This document shows positions 18,791-27,044 of a DNA stretch of 64,000 nt, one piece after another. Origin of the DNA: PALSA-1003 sp963791945. Lineage in GTDB: Bacteria > Pseudomonadota > Gammaproteobacteria > Burkholderiales > Casimicrobiaceae. Where the stretch lies: contig CAWBUD010000002.1 in the NCBI GenBank assembly GCA_963791945.1, forward strand, positions 1,178,001 to 1,242,000. The letters run 5' to 3'. Numbering within the stretch: position 1 is the first letter of the stretch; each line of letters opens with the position of its first letter. The notes beneath the pieces were generated by a model. The model saw nothing but the letters and a program-made list of their open reading frames with translations, had not been told where the DNA came from and made no database searches. The translations under genes were made by a program, and so were the position numbers.

Positions 18791-19951
18791 TCAGCGCCGT
18801 GCCTCGCGGATCATGTTGCGCGCGATGACGAGCTGCTGGATCTGGCTCGTTCCCTCGTACAACCGGAAGAGCCGCACGTCGCGATAGAAGCGCTCGATCG
18901 CATAGTCGCGCATGTAGCCGGCGCCGCCGTGAATCTGGACCGCGCGGTCGGCGACGCGGCCGCACATCTCGGAGGCGAAGAGCTTCGCGCATGCCGCTTC
19001 GGTGCCCACGTCGCGTCCCTCGTCGCGGCGGCGCGCCGCGTCGACCACCATGGAGCGCGCGGCGTAGATTTCGGTCCGGCTGTCCGCGAGCATCGCCTGC
19101 ACGAGCTGGAATTCCGCGATCGGCTGGCCGAACTGCTTGCGCTCGAGCGCATAAGCGAGCGCGTCGGAGAGCATGCGCTCCGCCGCTCCGACGCAGACCG
19201 CTGAGATATGGAGCCGCCCCTTGTCGAGCACCTTCATCGCGGTCTTGAATCCCACGCCCTCCTTGCCGCCGATGAGCTGAGCCGTGGGCACCCGGCAGTC
19301 CTCGAACACGACATCGCAGGTGTGCGCTCCGCGCTGGCCCATCTTGCGATCGGGCCTGCCCACCGAAACGCCTGGCGTGTCGCGCTCGACGATGAAGGCC
19401 GACACGCCATGCGCGCCGCGATCCGCCGGGTTCGTCCGCGCCATGACCGTGAAGATGCCGGCCTCGGGGGCGTTGGTGATGAAGCGCTTGGTGCCGTTGA
19501 GCACGTAGGAAGCGCTATCGGCGCTGCGCCGCGCCGTCGTCGAGAGCGAAGCGGCGTCGGAGCCCGAGCCCGGTTCGGTGAGCGCGAAGGAGCCGATAAG
19601 CTCGCCGGACGCGAGCCGCGGCAGGTAGCGCGCCTTCTGCTCTGCCGTCCCGTCGAGGATGATTCCCTGCGAGCCGATGCCGTTGTTGGTGCCGAAGAGC
19701 GACCTGAATGCGGGCGAGGTCTTTCCGAGCTCGAAAGCGACCGCGACCTCCTCCTCCATCGTCAGTCCGATGCCGCCGTATTCGGGTGGGATCGACAGTC
19801 CGAACAAGCCGAGCGCCTTCATCTCGGCTACGATCGCCTCGGGAATCGCGTCGGTTTCCTCGACCAGTGCCTCGTTCGGCATCAGGCGCTCGCGCACGAA
19901 ATGCGCGATGCTGTCGACGAGCGCGGCAAGGGTCTCGGGGTCGCGGATCAT
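18791..19951 (-). CDS. Acyl-CoA dehydrogenase
   Basis: This 386-residue flavoenzyme introduces a double bond at C2-C3 of an acyl-CoA, passing electrons to ETF. It shows FALTEPGSGSDAASL (FAD/substrate signature, ~128-142), GTKRFITNAPEAG, VFEDCRVP, ALERKQFGQPIAEFQ and AKLFASEMCGRVADRAVQIHGGAGYMRDY. The C-terminus FRLYEGTSQIQQLVIARNM contains the usual catalytic Glu position (YEGTS). Length is normal. It is followed by the Bug receptor and preceded by yedK with a 10-base gap. Its acyl specificity (short/branched versus medium) cannot be fixed by eye. Confidence 0.93.
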   Translation of the reverse strand: MIRDPETLAALVDSIAHFVRERLMPNEALVEETDAIPEAIVAEMKALGLFGLSIPPEYGGIGLTMEEEVAVAFELGKTSPAFRSLFGTNNGIGSQGIILDGTAEQKARYLPRLASGELIGSFALTEPGSGSDAASLSTTARRSADSASYVLNGTKRFITNAPEAGIFTVMARTNPADRGAHGVSAFIVERDTPGVSVGRPDRKMGQRGAHTCDVVFEDCRVPTAQLIGGKEGVGFKTAMKVLDKGRLHISAVCVGAAERMLSDALAYALERKQFGQPIAEFQLVQAMLADSRTEIYAARSMVVDAARRRDEGRDVGTEAACAKLFASEMCGRVADRAVQIHGGAGYMRDYAIERFYRDVRLFRLYEGTSQIQQLVIARNMIREARR

Positions 19952-19961
19952 GGCTGCGCCA

Positions 19962-20654
19962 TCATGCCACCGGTTCGCCCTCGACGGGAGCGATCAGGTC
20001 GGCGCCTTCGTTGTTGGCCGAGTTCACGCGCCGGCTCACCGGATAGACACGCAGGCAGCCCATCGGGTAGGGTTTCAGCAGCGCCTGCGCCGCGGCGGCA
20101 TCGTGCTCGCCGCGGTCGAGCCAGCGCGAGACGTCGGCGTGATCGATGATCGCCGGCATGCGGTCGTGCAACGAGGCGATCGAGGGGTTCGCCGGCGTCG
20201 TGAGGATGGCGAACGATTCGATGGCTTGCGCGTCGCCGCGCTTCCAGCGGTCCCACAAGCCGGCCAGAAGCATCGGGTCGTCCCCGGCGAGGCGGATGTA
20301 GTACGGGAGCCGGCCGGCGGGCGTCTTGCGCCACTCGTAGAACCCGTCCACCGGCACCACGCAACGGTGGATCTCCATGAGCTTGCGGAACATCGGCCGC
20401 GTGGTCGCGCTTTCGGCGCGGGCGTTGATCGGCTTCACGGCCTTTTTTGGATCGTCGTCCCAGTACGACACCAGGCCCCAGGAGAGCGGCGTCAGCTCGC
20501 GCCCGCCCTCGCGCGTCGCGCGCGCGACCCAGGCCCGGGTCTGCGGCGCGACGTTGTAGCGCGGCAGCGGCTCTTCCGGCGCGAGGCGAACCATCGCGTC
20601 GATGTAACCGGCGTAGCGATAGGGAAGCGTGTGCTGATCGAAGCGGCCGCACAT
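19962..20654 (-). CDS. yedK: SRAP-domain abasic-site processing protein (YedK/HMCES)
   Basis: This 230-residue protein belongs to the SRAP family, which forms a thiazolidine crosslink to abasic sites in single-stranded DNA through Cys2 and so protects them. All key residues are present: MCGRF with the N-terminal Cys, KPINARAES with the catalytic Asn, DGFYEWRK with the catalytic Glu (~107) and LHDRMPAI with the His (~165). WGLVSYW is also family-typical. It is probably constitutive. Neighbours show no DNA-repair context. Confidence 0.93.
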   Translation of the reverse strand: MCGRFDQHTLPYRYAGYIDAMVRLAPEEPLPRYNVAPQTRAWVARATREGGRELTPLSWGLVSYWDDDPKKAVKPINARAESATTRPMFRKLMEIHRCVVPVDGFYEWRKTPAGRLPYYIRLAGDDPMLLAGLWDRWKRGDAQAIESFAILTTPANPSIASLHDRMPAIIDHADVSRWLDRGEHDAAAAQALLKPYPMGCLRVYPVSRRVNSANNEGADLIAPVEGEPVA

Positions 20655-20734
20655 GGCGGTTAGCGCGTCACGCTACGCGTGGCGCACCAACTCGCCGCGT
20701 TGAACACGGCGCTGCGCGCCGGTTAACGCGGCGT

Positions 20735-21806
20735 TTACCCATAATACTGCCCGAAGCGGTTGGCGAGGAAGCGCTGCAGCTCGGCATCCTCCTGGCGCAC
20801 GAAGCCGCGGTTCGGCAGTGCGCCTTCGCGCACCAGATCGACCATCGCGCATACGCCGGCCGCGGTGGTGATCTGGATCGCCGAATAGAGCCGGCCGTCG
20901 AGCGACTGGCTGTAGACCTTTTTCGCGAACGATTCCTGGGTGAGCCGGCCGTCCTGCATGCCGCTCACCGTGACAAAGACCAGCACGACGTCCTGGTGCG
21001 TCATCGGAATCGACGCCTCGAGCACGTCCTTCAGGATCTCGCGCCGCTGACCGAGCCGCAGATCGCGGATCAGCATCTTGACGAGGTCGCGGTGGCCCGG
21101 ATAACGGACCGTCTTGTAGTTCAGGTTCTCGACCCGGCCTTCGAGGGTATCGCATAGCGTTCCGAGGCCGCCGGAGGTGTTGAACGCCTCGTAGGCGATG
21201 CCATCGAGGGAGAAGGCTTCCATCTCCTCGAGCGCGAGGGTCTCCTTGCGGGCGCCGTCGATGATGGCCTCGCACGGGTTGCAGTACTCGTTGATCAGCC
21301 CGTCGGTGCTCCAGGTGAGGTTGTACTTGAGTGCGTTGGTGGGATAGACGGGAAGCGCGCCCACGCGCATGTGCACATCGCGCAGCGCCTCGAACTTGCC
21401 GGTCATGGCGTTCGCGAGCACCGAGATGAAGCCCGGCGCGAGCCCGCATTGCGGCATCAGCACGCTCTCGGCGCGCCCCGCGAGCGCCTTGACGCGTCGG
21501 GTGCTCTCGACGTCCTCCGTGAGATCGAAGTAGTGCGCGCCCGCCTTCACGGCCGCCTCCGCGACGGCCGGCGTGAGATAGAACGGCAGCGCGCTCACCA
21601 CCATCGCGTTGCCCCGGATGAGCTCGACGAGTCCCTGAAAGTCGCCGAATCGGGCCTGCCTCGTCCTGACGCCGAGCGCAGCGATCGACTCCAGGCGCGC
21701 CGGCTCCTGGTCGGCGACGGTGAGAGCGAAATCGCCCGAGCGATGCAGGAGATGCGCGATCGTCTCGCCGATCTTGCCTGCGCCGAGAAGGATGAGAGCG
21801 AGTCAT
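20735..21806 (-). CDS. Saccharopine dehydrogenase-family protein (start interrupted by a frameshift)
   Basis: About 355 residues of a saccharopine/lysine-6-dehydrogenase-like NAD(P)-dependent oxidoreductase. The Rossmann motif LLGAGKIGETIAHLL is followed by VVSALPFYLTPAVAEAAVKAGAHYFDLTEDV, PQCGLAPGFISVLAN and EAFNTSGGLGTLCDTLEG. An ATG at 21806 is in the wrong frame: the coding frame begins one base later after an in-frame TGA. Removing a single base just after the ATG restores a start directly before the Rossmann strand. An open frame from an internal ATG (21604) would lack the nucleotide-binding site and is unlikely. Divergent from an Lrp-type regulator, suggesting amino-acid-responsive control. 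Confidence 0.8.
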
Positions 21807-21895
21807 GGCGTCGCTTTCTGGTCAGGTAGAGGAGCGTGCGCCAGTCTAGCCCCGGTTTCCGTCGAAAGACAGGCCTCAAATCGTCGCTCTGCGGG

Positions 21896-21901
21896 TATAA
21901 T
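21896..21901 (+). promoter_or_regulatory. Probable -10 box (TATAAT) of the Lrp-type gene
   Basis: A perfect TATAAT lies only nine bases before the preferred ATG at 21911. A transcript starting 6-8 bases downstream would have almost no leader. No convincing -35 box is seen about 17 bases upstream. Confidence 0.5.
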
Positions 21902-21910
21902 TCCGTCGTA

Positions 21911-22363
21911 ATGCCGGCGAAAATGACGAAACGACGGTTAACCGGCGAGCAGGAGCGTCTTCTCGCCCTACTCCGCCGCGACGCCCGCGAACCCGCGGCG
22001 TCGCTCGCGCGGAAGCTCGGCGTTGCCCGCACGACTGTGCAGGAGCGCATCCGGCGTCTCGAACGCGACGGCGTCATCGCGGGCTACACCGTGCGCGTGA
22101 GCGAAGGCTTTGCCCGGCAGCGGATCGCCGCTCAGGTCCTCATCAACGTGGATCCCAAGTCCGGCGAGCGCGTGGTGCGCGCGCTGGAGGCACAGCCGTG
22201 GGTACGCGCCGTCTACGCGCTCTCGGGCGTGTTCGACTACGAGGTGCGCATCGAAGGCGGAAGCACCGAAGAAATCGATCGCCATCTCGACGCGATTGGC
22301 CGCATCGAAGGCATTCAGCGAACGCAGACTTCGATTGTTCTGTCGGTCAAGTTCGAGCGCTGA
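21911..22363 (+). CDS. Lrp/AsnC-family transcriptional regulator
   Basis: This 150-residue regulator has an N-terminal helix-turn-helix (RLLALLRRDAREPAASLARKLGVARTTVQERIRRLERDGVIAGYTV in parts, residues ~14-60) and a C-terminal RAM effector-binding domain (VYALSGVFDYEVRIEGGSTEEIDRHLDAIGRI). I chose ATG 21911, or ATG 21923 four codons later, because this gives normal Lrp length; the open frame extends to 21836 with no supported start. It is divergent from the saccharopine-dehydrogenase-like gene and probably regulates it in response to an amino acid. Confidence 0.9.
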   Translation: MPAKMTKRRLTGEQERLLALLRRDAREPAASLARKLGVARTTVQERIRRLERDGVIAGYTVRVSEGFARQRIAAQVLINVDPKSGERVVRALEAQPWVRAVYALSGVFDYEVRIEGGSTEEIDRHLDAIGRIEGIQRTQTSIVLSVKFER

Positions 22364-22373
22364 AACAGCGTCT

Positions 22374-22453
22374 CCCGGGCTGAGTGTCGCGATGCCCAGG
22401 AACTCGCCTGCGTGGAACAGACCCGGGCATCGCGCTTTCGCGCTCAGCCCGGG
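22374..22453. repeat. Long imperfect inverted repeat, likely bidirectional terminator
   Basis: CCCGGGCTGAGTGTCGCGAT (arm continues to 22397) pairs with the arm at 22425-22453, which reads GGGCATCGCG then CTCAGCCCGGG with a few extra bases. It sits between the convergent Lrp and FecR-type genes. Elements of the 'tagcccgggctgag...' type recur in betaproteobacterial intergenic DNA. Confidence 0.7.
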
Positions 22454-22476
22454 CTACGTCGCGCGTCCCCGTCTTG

Positions 22477-24852
22477 CTATTGCCCCTTGTGGTCCTTGTC
22501 TTTGTCCTTGTCTTTTTCCTGGTTCTGACCCTTGCCCTTGCCCTCTTCGCGTTTGGGCTCCTGCCGCCCACCGCCCTGAGGTTGCGCCCCGCCCTGCGGC
22601 GCCGGTGACCGCTGTACCTGCGGCGCGCCCTGCGGTCCCTGAGGACCACCCTGGCCACCCGGAGGCGGCCCCTTGAACTTCTGCTGCTCCTGCGGCGGCG
22701 GTCCGCCCTGTGCAGCACCCGGAGGAGGACCGTCGTTTCGGCGTTCTTTCATCGCCCGCTCCTGCTGCGGCGGCGGGCCTCCTTGAGGCGGTCCGCCCTT
22801 GAACCGCTCCTGCGTCTGGACGGATGGTTGCGGTCCACCTCCAGCTTGCGGTCCGGCTTGCGGCCCGCCTTTGCGCTCCTTCATCGCCCGCTCTTCCTGA
22901 GGCGTGCCTCCAAGCGGGCCGCCCTGAGGGGGGCCGCCCTTGAATCGCTCCTGTGTCGCCGCGGGCGGCTGCGGTACGCCCGCCTGCGGCCCTGCCTTGC
23001 GCTCCTTCATTGCGCGCTCCTCCTGGGGCGTCGGCGCGCCCTGCGCTCCCGGCGGCGGACCGCCACCTCGACGTTCTTTCAGCGCGCGCTCCTCCTGCGG
23101 CGTCTGGCCACCTTGCGCCGATCCTCCCTTGAGCTCGCGCGTGCGCTCCTGCGTCGCGGCGGGAGGTTGCGGCACGGTGCCGCCTTGCGGGCCGCCCTTG
23201 CGTTCCTTGAAGGCGCGCTCTTCCTGAGATGTCTGGCCGCCCGGCGCGGGGCCGCCCTTGGCTGCGCCCTTCTCCAGCGCGCGCGGCGTGACGTTGGGCG
23301 AGACCATCTTCACCCTGGGCGCGTCCGTCGCGCGTTCGGTGCGGATCCCTTTCATCTTTTCGGCTTCAAGCGGCCTGCCCGGCTGCGAAGTAAGCAACGA
23401 TGACCTCGCCGCGAATGACGGCGTGTGCGCCGGCGGAGTGGTGCGTGCGACCACCTGACGACTGAGCGCCGCCGATGGGGGCCGGCGCGCCGCCGCTACG
23501 GCGGCGCCGCCTGCGACTGCCGCGCCCGCGGCGATCACTGCGGCGTGCGACGGCGTCACCGCGGCGATGTTGGTGACCTGCCCGCGCGCGACCACGTCGC
23601 GCGATACGGCGACCGCGTGACGGTCGACCCGCTCGCCGCTGGCGAAGGCGTTCGCGGGGACCGCGGTGACCGCACCCGCCACTTCCCGATTGCGATAGGT
23701 GACGTTCACGTTGGGATTGTTGTAGACGTTGGTGACATAGGTGTTGTTGACGACCGTGTTGCTGACGTTGATGTTGGTGAAGTAGGTCCGGCTCACCGCG
23801 TACGATGGCCGGTACACTTCGCCGACGCCGAGCGGAAACCAGGCGATACCACCGACCGGTCCGCCGCCGATCGAAAGACTGAAGCCGCCGCCGCCGACGA
23901 ACGCAACGAGTGCCGGCGCGTACACCGCCCGCACGGCGATCGGCCCGGGGACCCAGCACCAGTGGCTGGAGAGGTACGCCCAGCGGCCGTAATGGAACGG
24001 CGCGAATCCCCACGGGGCATTGTCGATCCAGGTCCAGCCCCACGGCTCGACCCATCCCCAGCGTCCGAAGTGATACGGCGCCCAATCCGCTTCCACCCGG
24101 GTCGGCACCCAGACCGTCCCGTAGCTTTCGACGTTGCGCCAGCTGCCGTACTCGTCGAGATCGGAATAGCCGATCACTTCCGGAGACACGTAGCGCGCGG
24201 CGACGGCCGCATCCTCGCGCCGATTGCGATCGAGGCACCAGCGATCGAATTCGTCCGGAGGCGGCATCGGGTCGTAGCGATAGTCGCGCATGCCCTCGCC
24301 GACGAACGTGTATTGCTGGCCGCCGTCGATCACATAAGCCGTGCCTTCGCCCCAGGCTTCGCCCTGGCCCGCGCGCACTTGGATCACCGTCGTGTTCCCG
24401 GACGGATCGACGTCGACACGGTAATCTCCTGCGCGCTTGATCGAAAACGCGAGGTTCGGCGTGTCGATCTCGTAGAACTGATCGCCGGAAATCCGGCGCA
24501 CGCGCACGTTGAGCGTTCCCTGCGCGAGCTGGAACTGCGCGATTCTGTCGTCGAGGTTGAGAAGCGCCACGCTCGTGTTCGGGCCCAGTCGCGCCGCAGC
24601 GCCGCCGATCTGAAGCTCGGCGTGCGAACCGGCGTCGGACCACACGCGATCGCCTGTCGTGACGGGACGATTCGGCTCTGCAATCGCCCAGTCCTCTTCG
24701 CCCGCCGGCGAGAAGCTCACGGTTCCGCCGATCTGGGTGAGCCGCGCGACGCGATCGGGTGGGTCGGCGAACGCGCCGGCGCCAAAGGACAGTGCCGCGG
24801 CGCCGCACAACACGACCGCCCAGCTTCGCGATATGGAGAAAAGGTGCCCCAT
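22477..24852 (-). CDS. FecR-domain / DUF6600-type secreted protein with long repetitive tail
   Basis: This 791-residue exported protein starts at ATG 24852 with a signal peptide (SWAVVLCGAAALSFGAGAFA). Residues ~20-190 form a FecR-like domain (VARLTQIGGTVSFSPAG, TTGDRVWSDAGSHAELQIG, FSIKRAGDYRVDV). A Trp/Tyr-rich region follows (~200-330: DEYGSWRNV, GTVWVPT, HFGRWGWVEPWGWTWID), typical of DUF6600. Then comes a Val/Asn-rich segment, an Ala-rich stretch, and from about residue 530 to the end a low-complexity tail of Gln, Pro, Gly, Lys and Glu. The tail is likely disordered and highly charged. Function unknown; a cell-envelope role is inferred. The open frame extends further upstream but lacks a signal peptide there. 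Confidence 0.82.
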   Translation of the reverse strand: MGHLFSISRSWAVVLCGAAALSFGAGAFADPPDRVARLTQIGGTVSFSPAGEEDWAIAEPNRPVTTGDRVWSDAGSHAELQIGGAAARLGPNTSVALLNLDDRIAQFQLAQGTLNVRVRRISGDQFYEIDTPNLAFSIKRAGDYRVDVDPSGNTTVIQVRAGQGEAWGEGTAYVIDGGQQYTFVGEGMRDYRYDPMPPPDEFDRWCLDRNRREDAAVAARYVSPEVIGYSDLDEYGSWRNVESYGTVWVPTRVEADWAPYHFGRWGWVEPWGWTWIDNAPWGFAPFHYGRWAYLSSHWCWVPGPIAVRAVYAPALVAFVGGGGFSLSIGGGPVGGIAWFPLGVGEVYRPSYAVSRTYFTNINVSNTVVNNTYVTNVYNNPNVNVTYRNREVAGAVTAVPANAFASGERVDRHAVAVSRDVVARGQVTNIAAVTPSHAAVIAAGAAVAGGAAVAAARRPPSAALSRQVVARTTPPAHTPSFAARSSLLTSQPGRPLEAEKMKGIRTERATDAPRVKMVSPNVTPRALEKGAAKGGPAPGGQTSQEERAFKERKGGPQGGTVPQPPAATQERTRELKGGSAQGGQTPQEERALKERRGGGPPPGAQGAPTPQEERAMKERKAGPQAGVPQPPAATQERFKGGPPQGGPLGGTPQEERAMKERKGGPQAGPQAGGGPQPSVQTQERFKGGPPQGGPPPQQERAMKERRNDGPPPGAAQGGPPPQEQQKFKGPPPGGQGGPQGPQGAPQVQRSPAPQGGAQPQGGGRQEPKREEGKGKGQNQEKDKDKDKDHKGQ
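22480..23260 (-). repeat. Degenerate tandem coding repeats (QEERAMKERKGGPQ type)
   Basis: Within the C-terminal tail of the FecR-type gene, a unit of roughly 25-35 codons recurs at least six times. Each unit carries PQEERAxKERKGGPQ followed by a Pro/Gln linker such as PPAATQERFKGG. Units differ in length and spacing, so this is imprecise repetition, likely prone to slippage. Confidence 0.8.
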
Positions 24853-25157
24853 GATGAATCCTCTCTGGAGGTTATGCGTATCGCACGTTGTAGGTGTTGC
24901 TCGGCATGCCGCAAGCGTTACCAGTCCACTGCTGGATCGCCCGCGGAACGAGCCGCGCTGTTGCATGGCAAGCACAATACAGCATGAACCGTGCCGCGCG
25001 AGCTTGAGCCTTTAACGTGCCGCGTGACCGCAGCGATGACAGCGGCGCGCTCGCGGCGGAAAATCGCGTGTAAGTAATAATTACAAGCGAAACAGCGCAG
25101 CAATGCCGCGGAATCGAAGCGGACAAGCGGCGCAGGCGTTCTGCGCGGACCCACGCG
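24853..25157. other. Intergenic region, no gene recognised
   Basis: These 305 bases separate the FecR-type gene from the end of the olsB-like gene (both minus). They must carry the FecR gene promoter. A GTAAGTAATAATTAC near-palindrome occurs at about 25,070. Nothing else stands out. Confidence 0.45.
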
Positions 25158-25940
25158 TCACGCCGGCGCGAAGACCTCGCGCAGGAAGTGCCGCGCATAC
25201 CTGTCCTCGACGCGCTCCAGGGGCAGGAGCACCGGCAGGTCGGCGGTCCGGAATTCGGAATCCCATGCCGGCTCGCCGCAGATCCATGCGCCCGCGCGCA
25301 GGTATCCTTTCAGCAGCGCCGGAAGACGCGCCGCTGCATCGCTCGGCGCGGCCCCGCGCGGCAACGGCTCCCTGGGCGACACCCGGTACTGTTCCGGTGC
25401 GAGGTGCCGGGAAGCGAGCCTTGCAAACATCGCCGAAACGTCGACCGCGCTCTCGCCGAACCCCACGCACACGCAGCCGAACAGGAATCGGTAACGACGC
25501 GACGATGCGTAGGCCGCGAGAGCCGACCAGAGCAGCATGATCGTCGAGCCGCGCCGGTATCTCGGGTCGATGCAGGCACGTCCGACCTCGGCGATCTCGC
25601 CGCGGATCGAATAGAACCGCGCGAGATCGAATTCGCGCTCGCACATGAAGGACCCCAGCGCGGCCGCGCGCTCAGGCGTCAGAACGCGGTAGGTTCCAAC
25701 CACATGCCCGGTCAGCACGTCGCGCACGATCAGATGCCGGCAGAACGGATCGAAGCGATCGCGCTCCAGCCTCGAGTCGGACGCACTGGGCTGCGCGCCC
25801 ATCTCTTCGACGAAGACGCGATGGCGCAGCCGCTGCGCTTCCTTGACCTCTTCCGGCGACCGCGCGAAGGATGCGCGCAATCGCTGCGCTTCGAACTCCG
25901 GCGCATACCTGAGCGCGCTTGCGTTGCTTCTTGTCATCAC
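25158..25940 (-). CDS. olsB: Ornithine N-acyltransferase-like GNAT protein (OlsB family)
   Basis: This 260-residue acyltransferase resembles OlsB, which transfers a 3-hydroxyacyl chain from acyl-ACP to the alpha-amino group of ornithine in ornithine-lipid synthesis. Family landmarks are SPEEVKEAQRLRHRVFVEEMGA, FDPFCRHLIVRD, VGTYRVLTPERAAALGSFMCEREFDL and EVGRACIDPRYRRGSTIMLLWSALAAY, then FLFGCVCVGF and a C-terminal PALLKGYLRAGAWICGEPAWD. It is divergent, by 173 bases, from an OlsA-like O-acyltransferase, which strongly supports the assignment. Ornithine lipids often rise under phosphate limitation; no Pho box was verified. Confidence 0.83.
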   Translation of the reverse strand: MMTRSNASALRYAPEFEAQRLRASFARSPEEVKEAQRLRHRVFVEEMGAQPSASDSRLERDRFDPFCRHLIVRDVLTGHVVGTYRVLTPERAAALGSFMCEREFDLARFYSIRGEIAEVGRACIDPRYRRGSTIMLLWSALAAYASSRRYRFLFGCVCVGFGESAVDVSAMFARLASRHLAPEQYRVSPREPLPRGAAPSDAAARLPALLKGYLRAGAWICGEPAWDSEFRTADLPVLLPLERVEDRYARHFLREVFAPA

Positions 25941-26113
25941 ACTCCTCCGTCAGACGTCGCCGTCCTTACGGCAGGTGCAGCAGCCCTTCTCGGCCCTAGA
26001 TTAGAGGCTCATGGCACCGTCTGGTTCACCGAACGATCCGACGAATCGGAGCAGGTCTGATTCTTGCGTAGGATCGTGTCCTGCATATTCGCAACCAACG
26101 CATCGCGACTCTC

Positions 26114-26965
26114 GTGAAACGCGTCGTCGACACCAAACGGATCCTGAACTCGCTGGGCCTGGCGTCGCCACCGGACGCGGTAGTGGATGCTGTCGAACGA
26201 CTTCTCGGCATCGCGCAGTTCGAGCGACTCTGCGCGGGAGCAGGCGTAACGGCGGCGAACGCCGACGTGCTGAAGCAGATCGCCGACGTCTTCGCCGCGG
26301 CGGACATCCGGTGGCAGCTCGAAGATACCGGTGGCTCGCTAGATCTTTCGGGTGCCGGGCCACTTGTCTTCTACAGCAATCATCCCTACGGTTTCGCGGA
26401 CGCGTTAATCGCGCTTTCGATCGCGCTGGCGCGGCGCCCTGACACGAAAGTGCTCGCGAATGGCGCGCTCGCTGCGTTCGACTTCCACGCGGCTCACACC
26501 CTCTGGGTCGATCTGGGCTCGGGTGCGGAGCGCCACGCCACCAACCAGCGAAGCCTGCGCGCAGCGCTTCACCATCTGCGCGCGGGTGGAGCGCTGCTGA
26601 TCTTTCCATCCCAGGTGTGCTCGCACTTGCAGCTTCCGGAATGCCGGGTCACCGATCCGCCGTGGAGCCCGCACCTGGTCTCGCTCATCGATCGAACCGG
26701 CGCGAGCTGCGTGCCACTCTATTTCGACGGATGCAATTCGTGGCGCTTCCAGACGCTCGGCCTGATCCACCCTGGCTTCAGGACGCTTCTGCTGCTGCGC
26801 GAGTTCATCGCTCTCAGGGGACGCTGCATCCGCGTGCGCATCGGTGCGGTGACACCTTACTCGCATACGGCCGCGCCCGAAGGCGCTGCCGAGCGGCTGC
26901 GCCGCCTCAGGGAGAGCGTGTATGCGCTGCGCAGCCAGGCCGCGAATCGCGCGTTCGGGTCTTAG
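26114..26965 (+). CDS. 1-acyl-glycerol-3-phosphate/lyso-ornithine-lipid acyltransferase-like protein (OlsA type)
   Basis: This 283-residue protein of the PlsC-like family starts at GTG 26114. It has the acyltransferase HxxxxD motif as NHPYGFAD (~96-103), a second block at TLWVDLGSGAERHATNQRSL, the FPSQVCS block (~162) and a VPLYFDGCNSW block, similar to the N-terminal domain of OlsF/hemolysin-type acyltransferases. Next to OlsB it most likely adds the second acyl chain to lyso-ornithine lipid. A short hairpin (GTAGGA/TCCTAC at 27,032-27,048) follows, overlapping the end of the convergent gene. Confidence 0.78.
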   Translation: MKRVVDTKRILNSLGLASPPDAVVDAVERLLGIAQFERLCAGAGVTAANADVLKQIADVFAAADIRWQLEDTGGSLDLSGAGPLVFYSNHPYGFADALIALSIALARRPDTKVLANGALAAFDFHAAHTLWVDLGSGAERHATNQRSLRAALHHLRAGGALLIFPSQVCSHLQLPECRVTDPPWSPHLVSLIDRTGASCVPLYFDGCNSWRFQTLGLIHPGFRTLLLLREFIALRGRCIRVRIGAVTPYSHTAAPEGAAERLRRLRESVYALRSQAANRAFGS

Positions 26966-27044
26966 TGCGCCGTCCGATCGCGCGGCCTCGAACGCGACTT
27001 GCGCCGATGCGCGTTCACCAAACGCTGCGCCGTAGGAACTGATC

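Noticed and set aside
22480..23260. Regularly repeated DNA that could suggest a CRISPR array
   Set aside because: Repeats are degenerate, of uneven length and fall in one long open reading frame encoding a low-complexity protein tail; there are no constant repeats with unique spacers.
23425..24987. Plus-strand open frame of 520 codons
   Set aside because: It lies antisense to the FecR/DUF6600 gene, is Arg/Asp/Val-rich with no motif, and is a GC-rich shadow.
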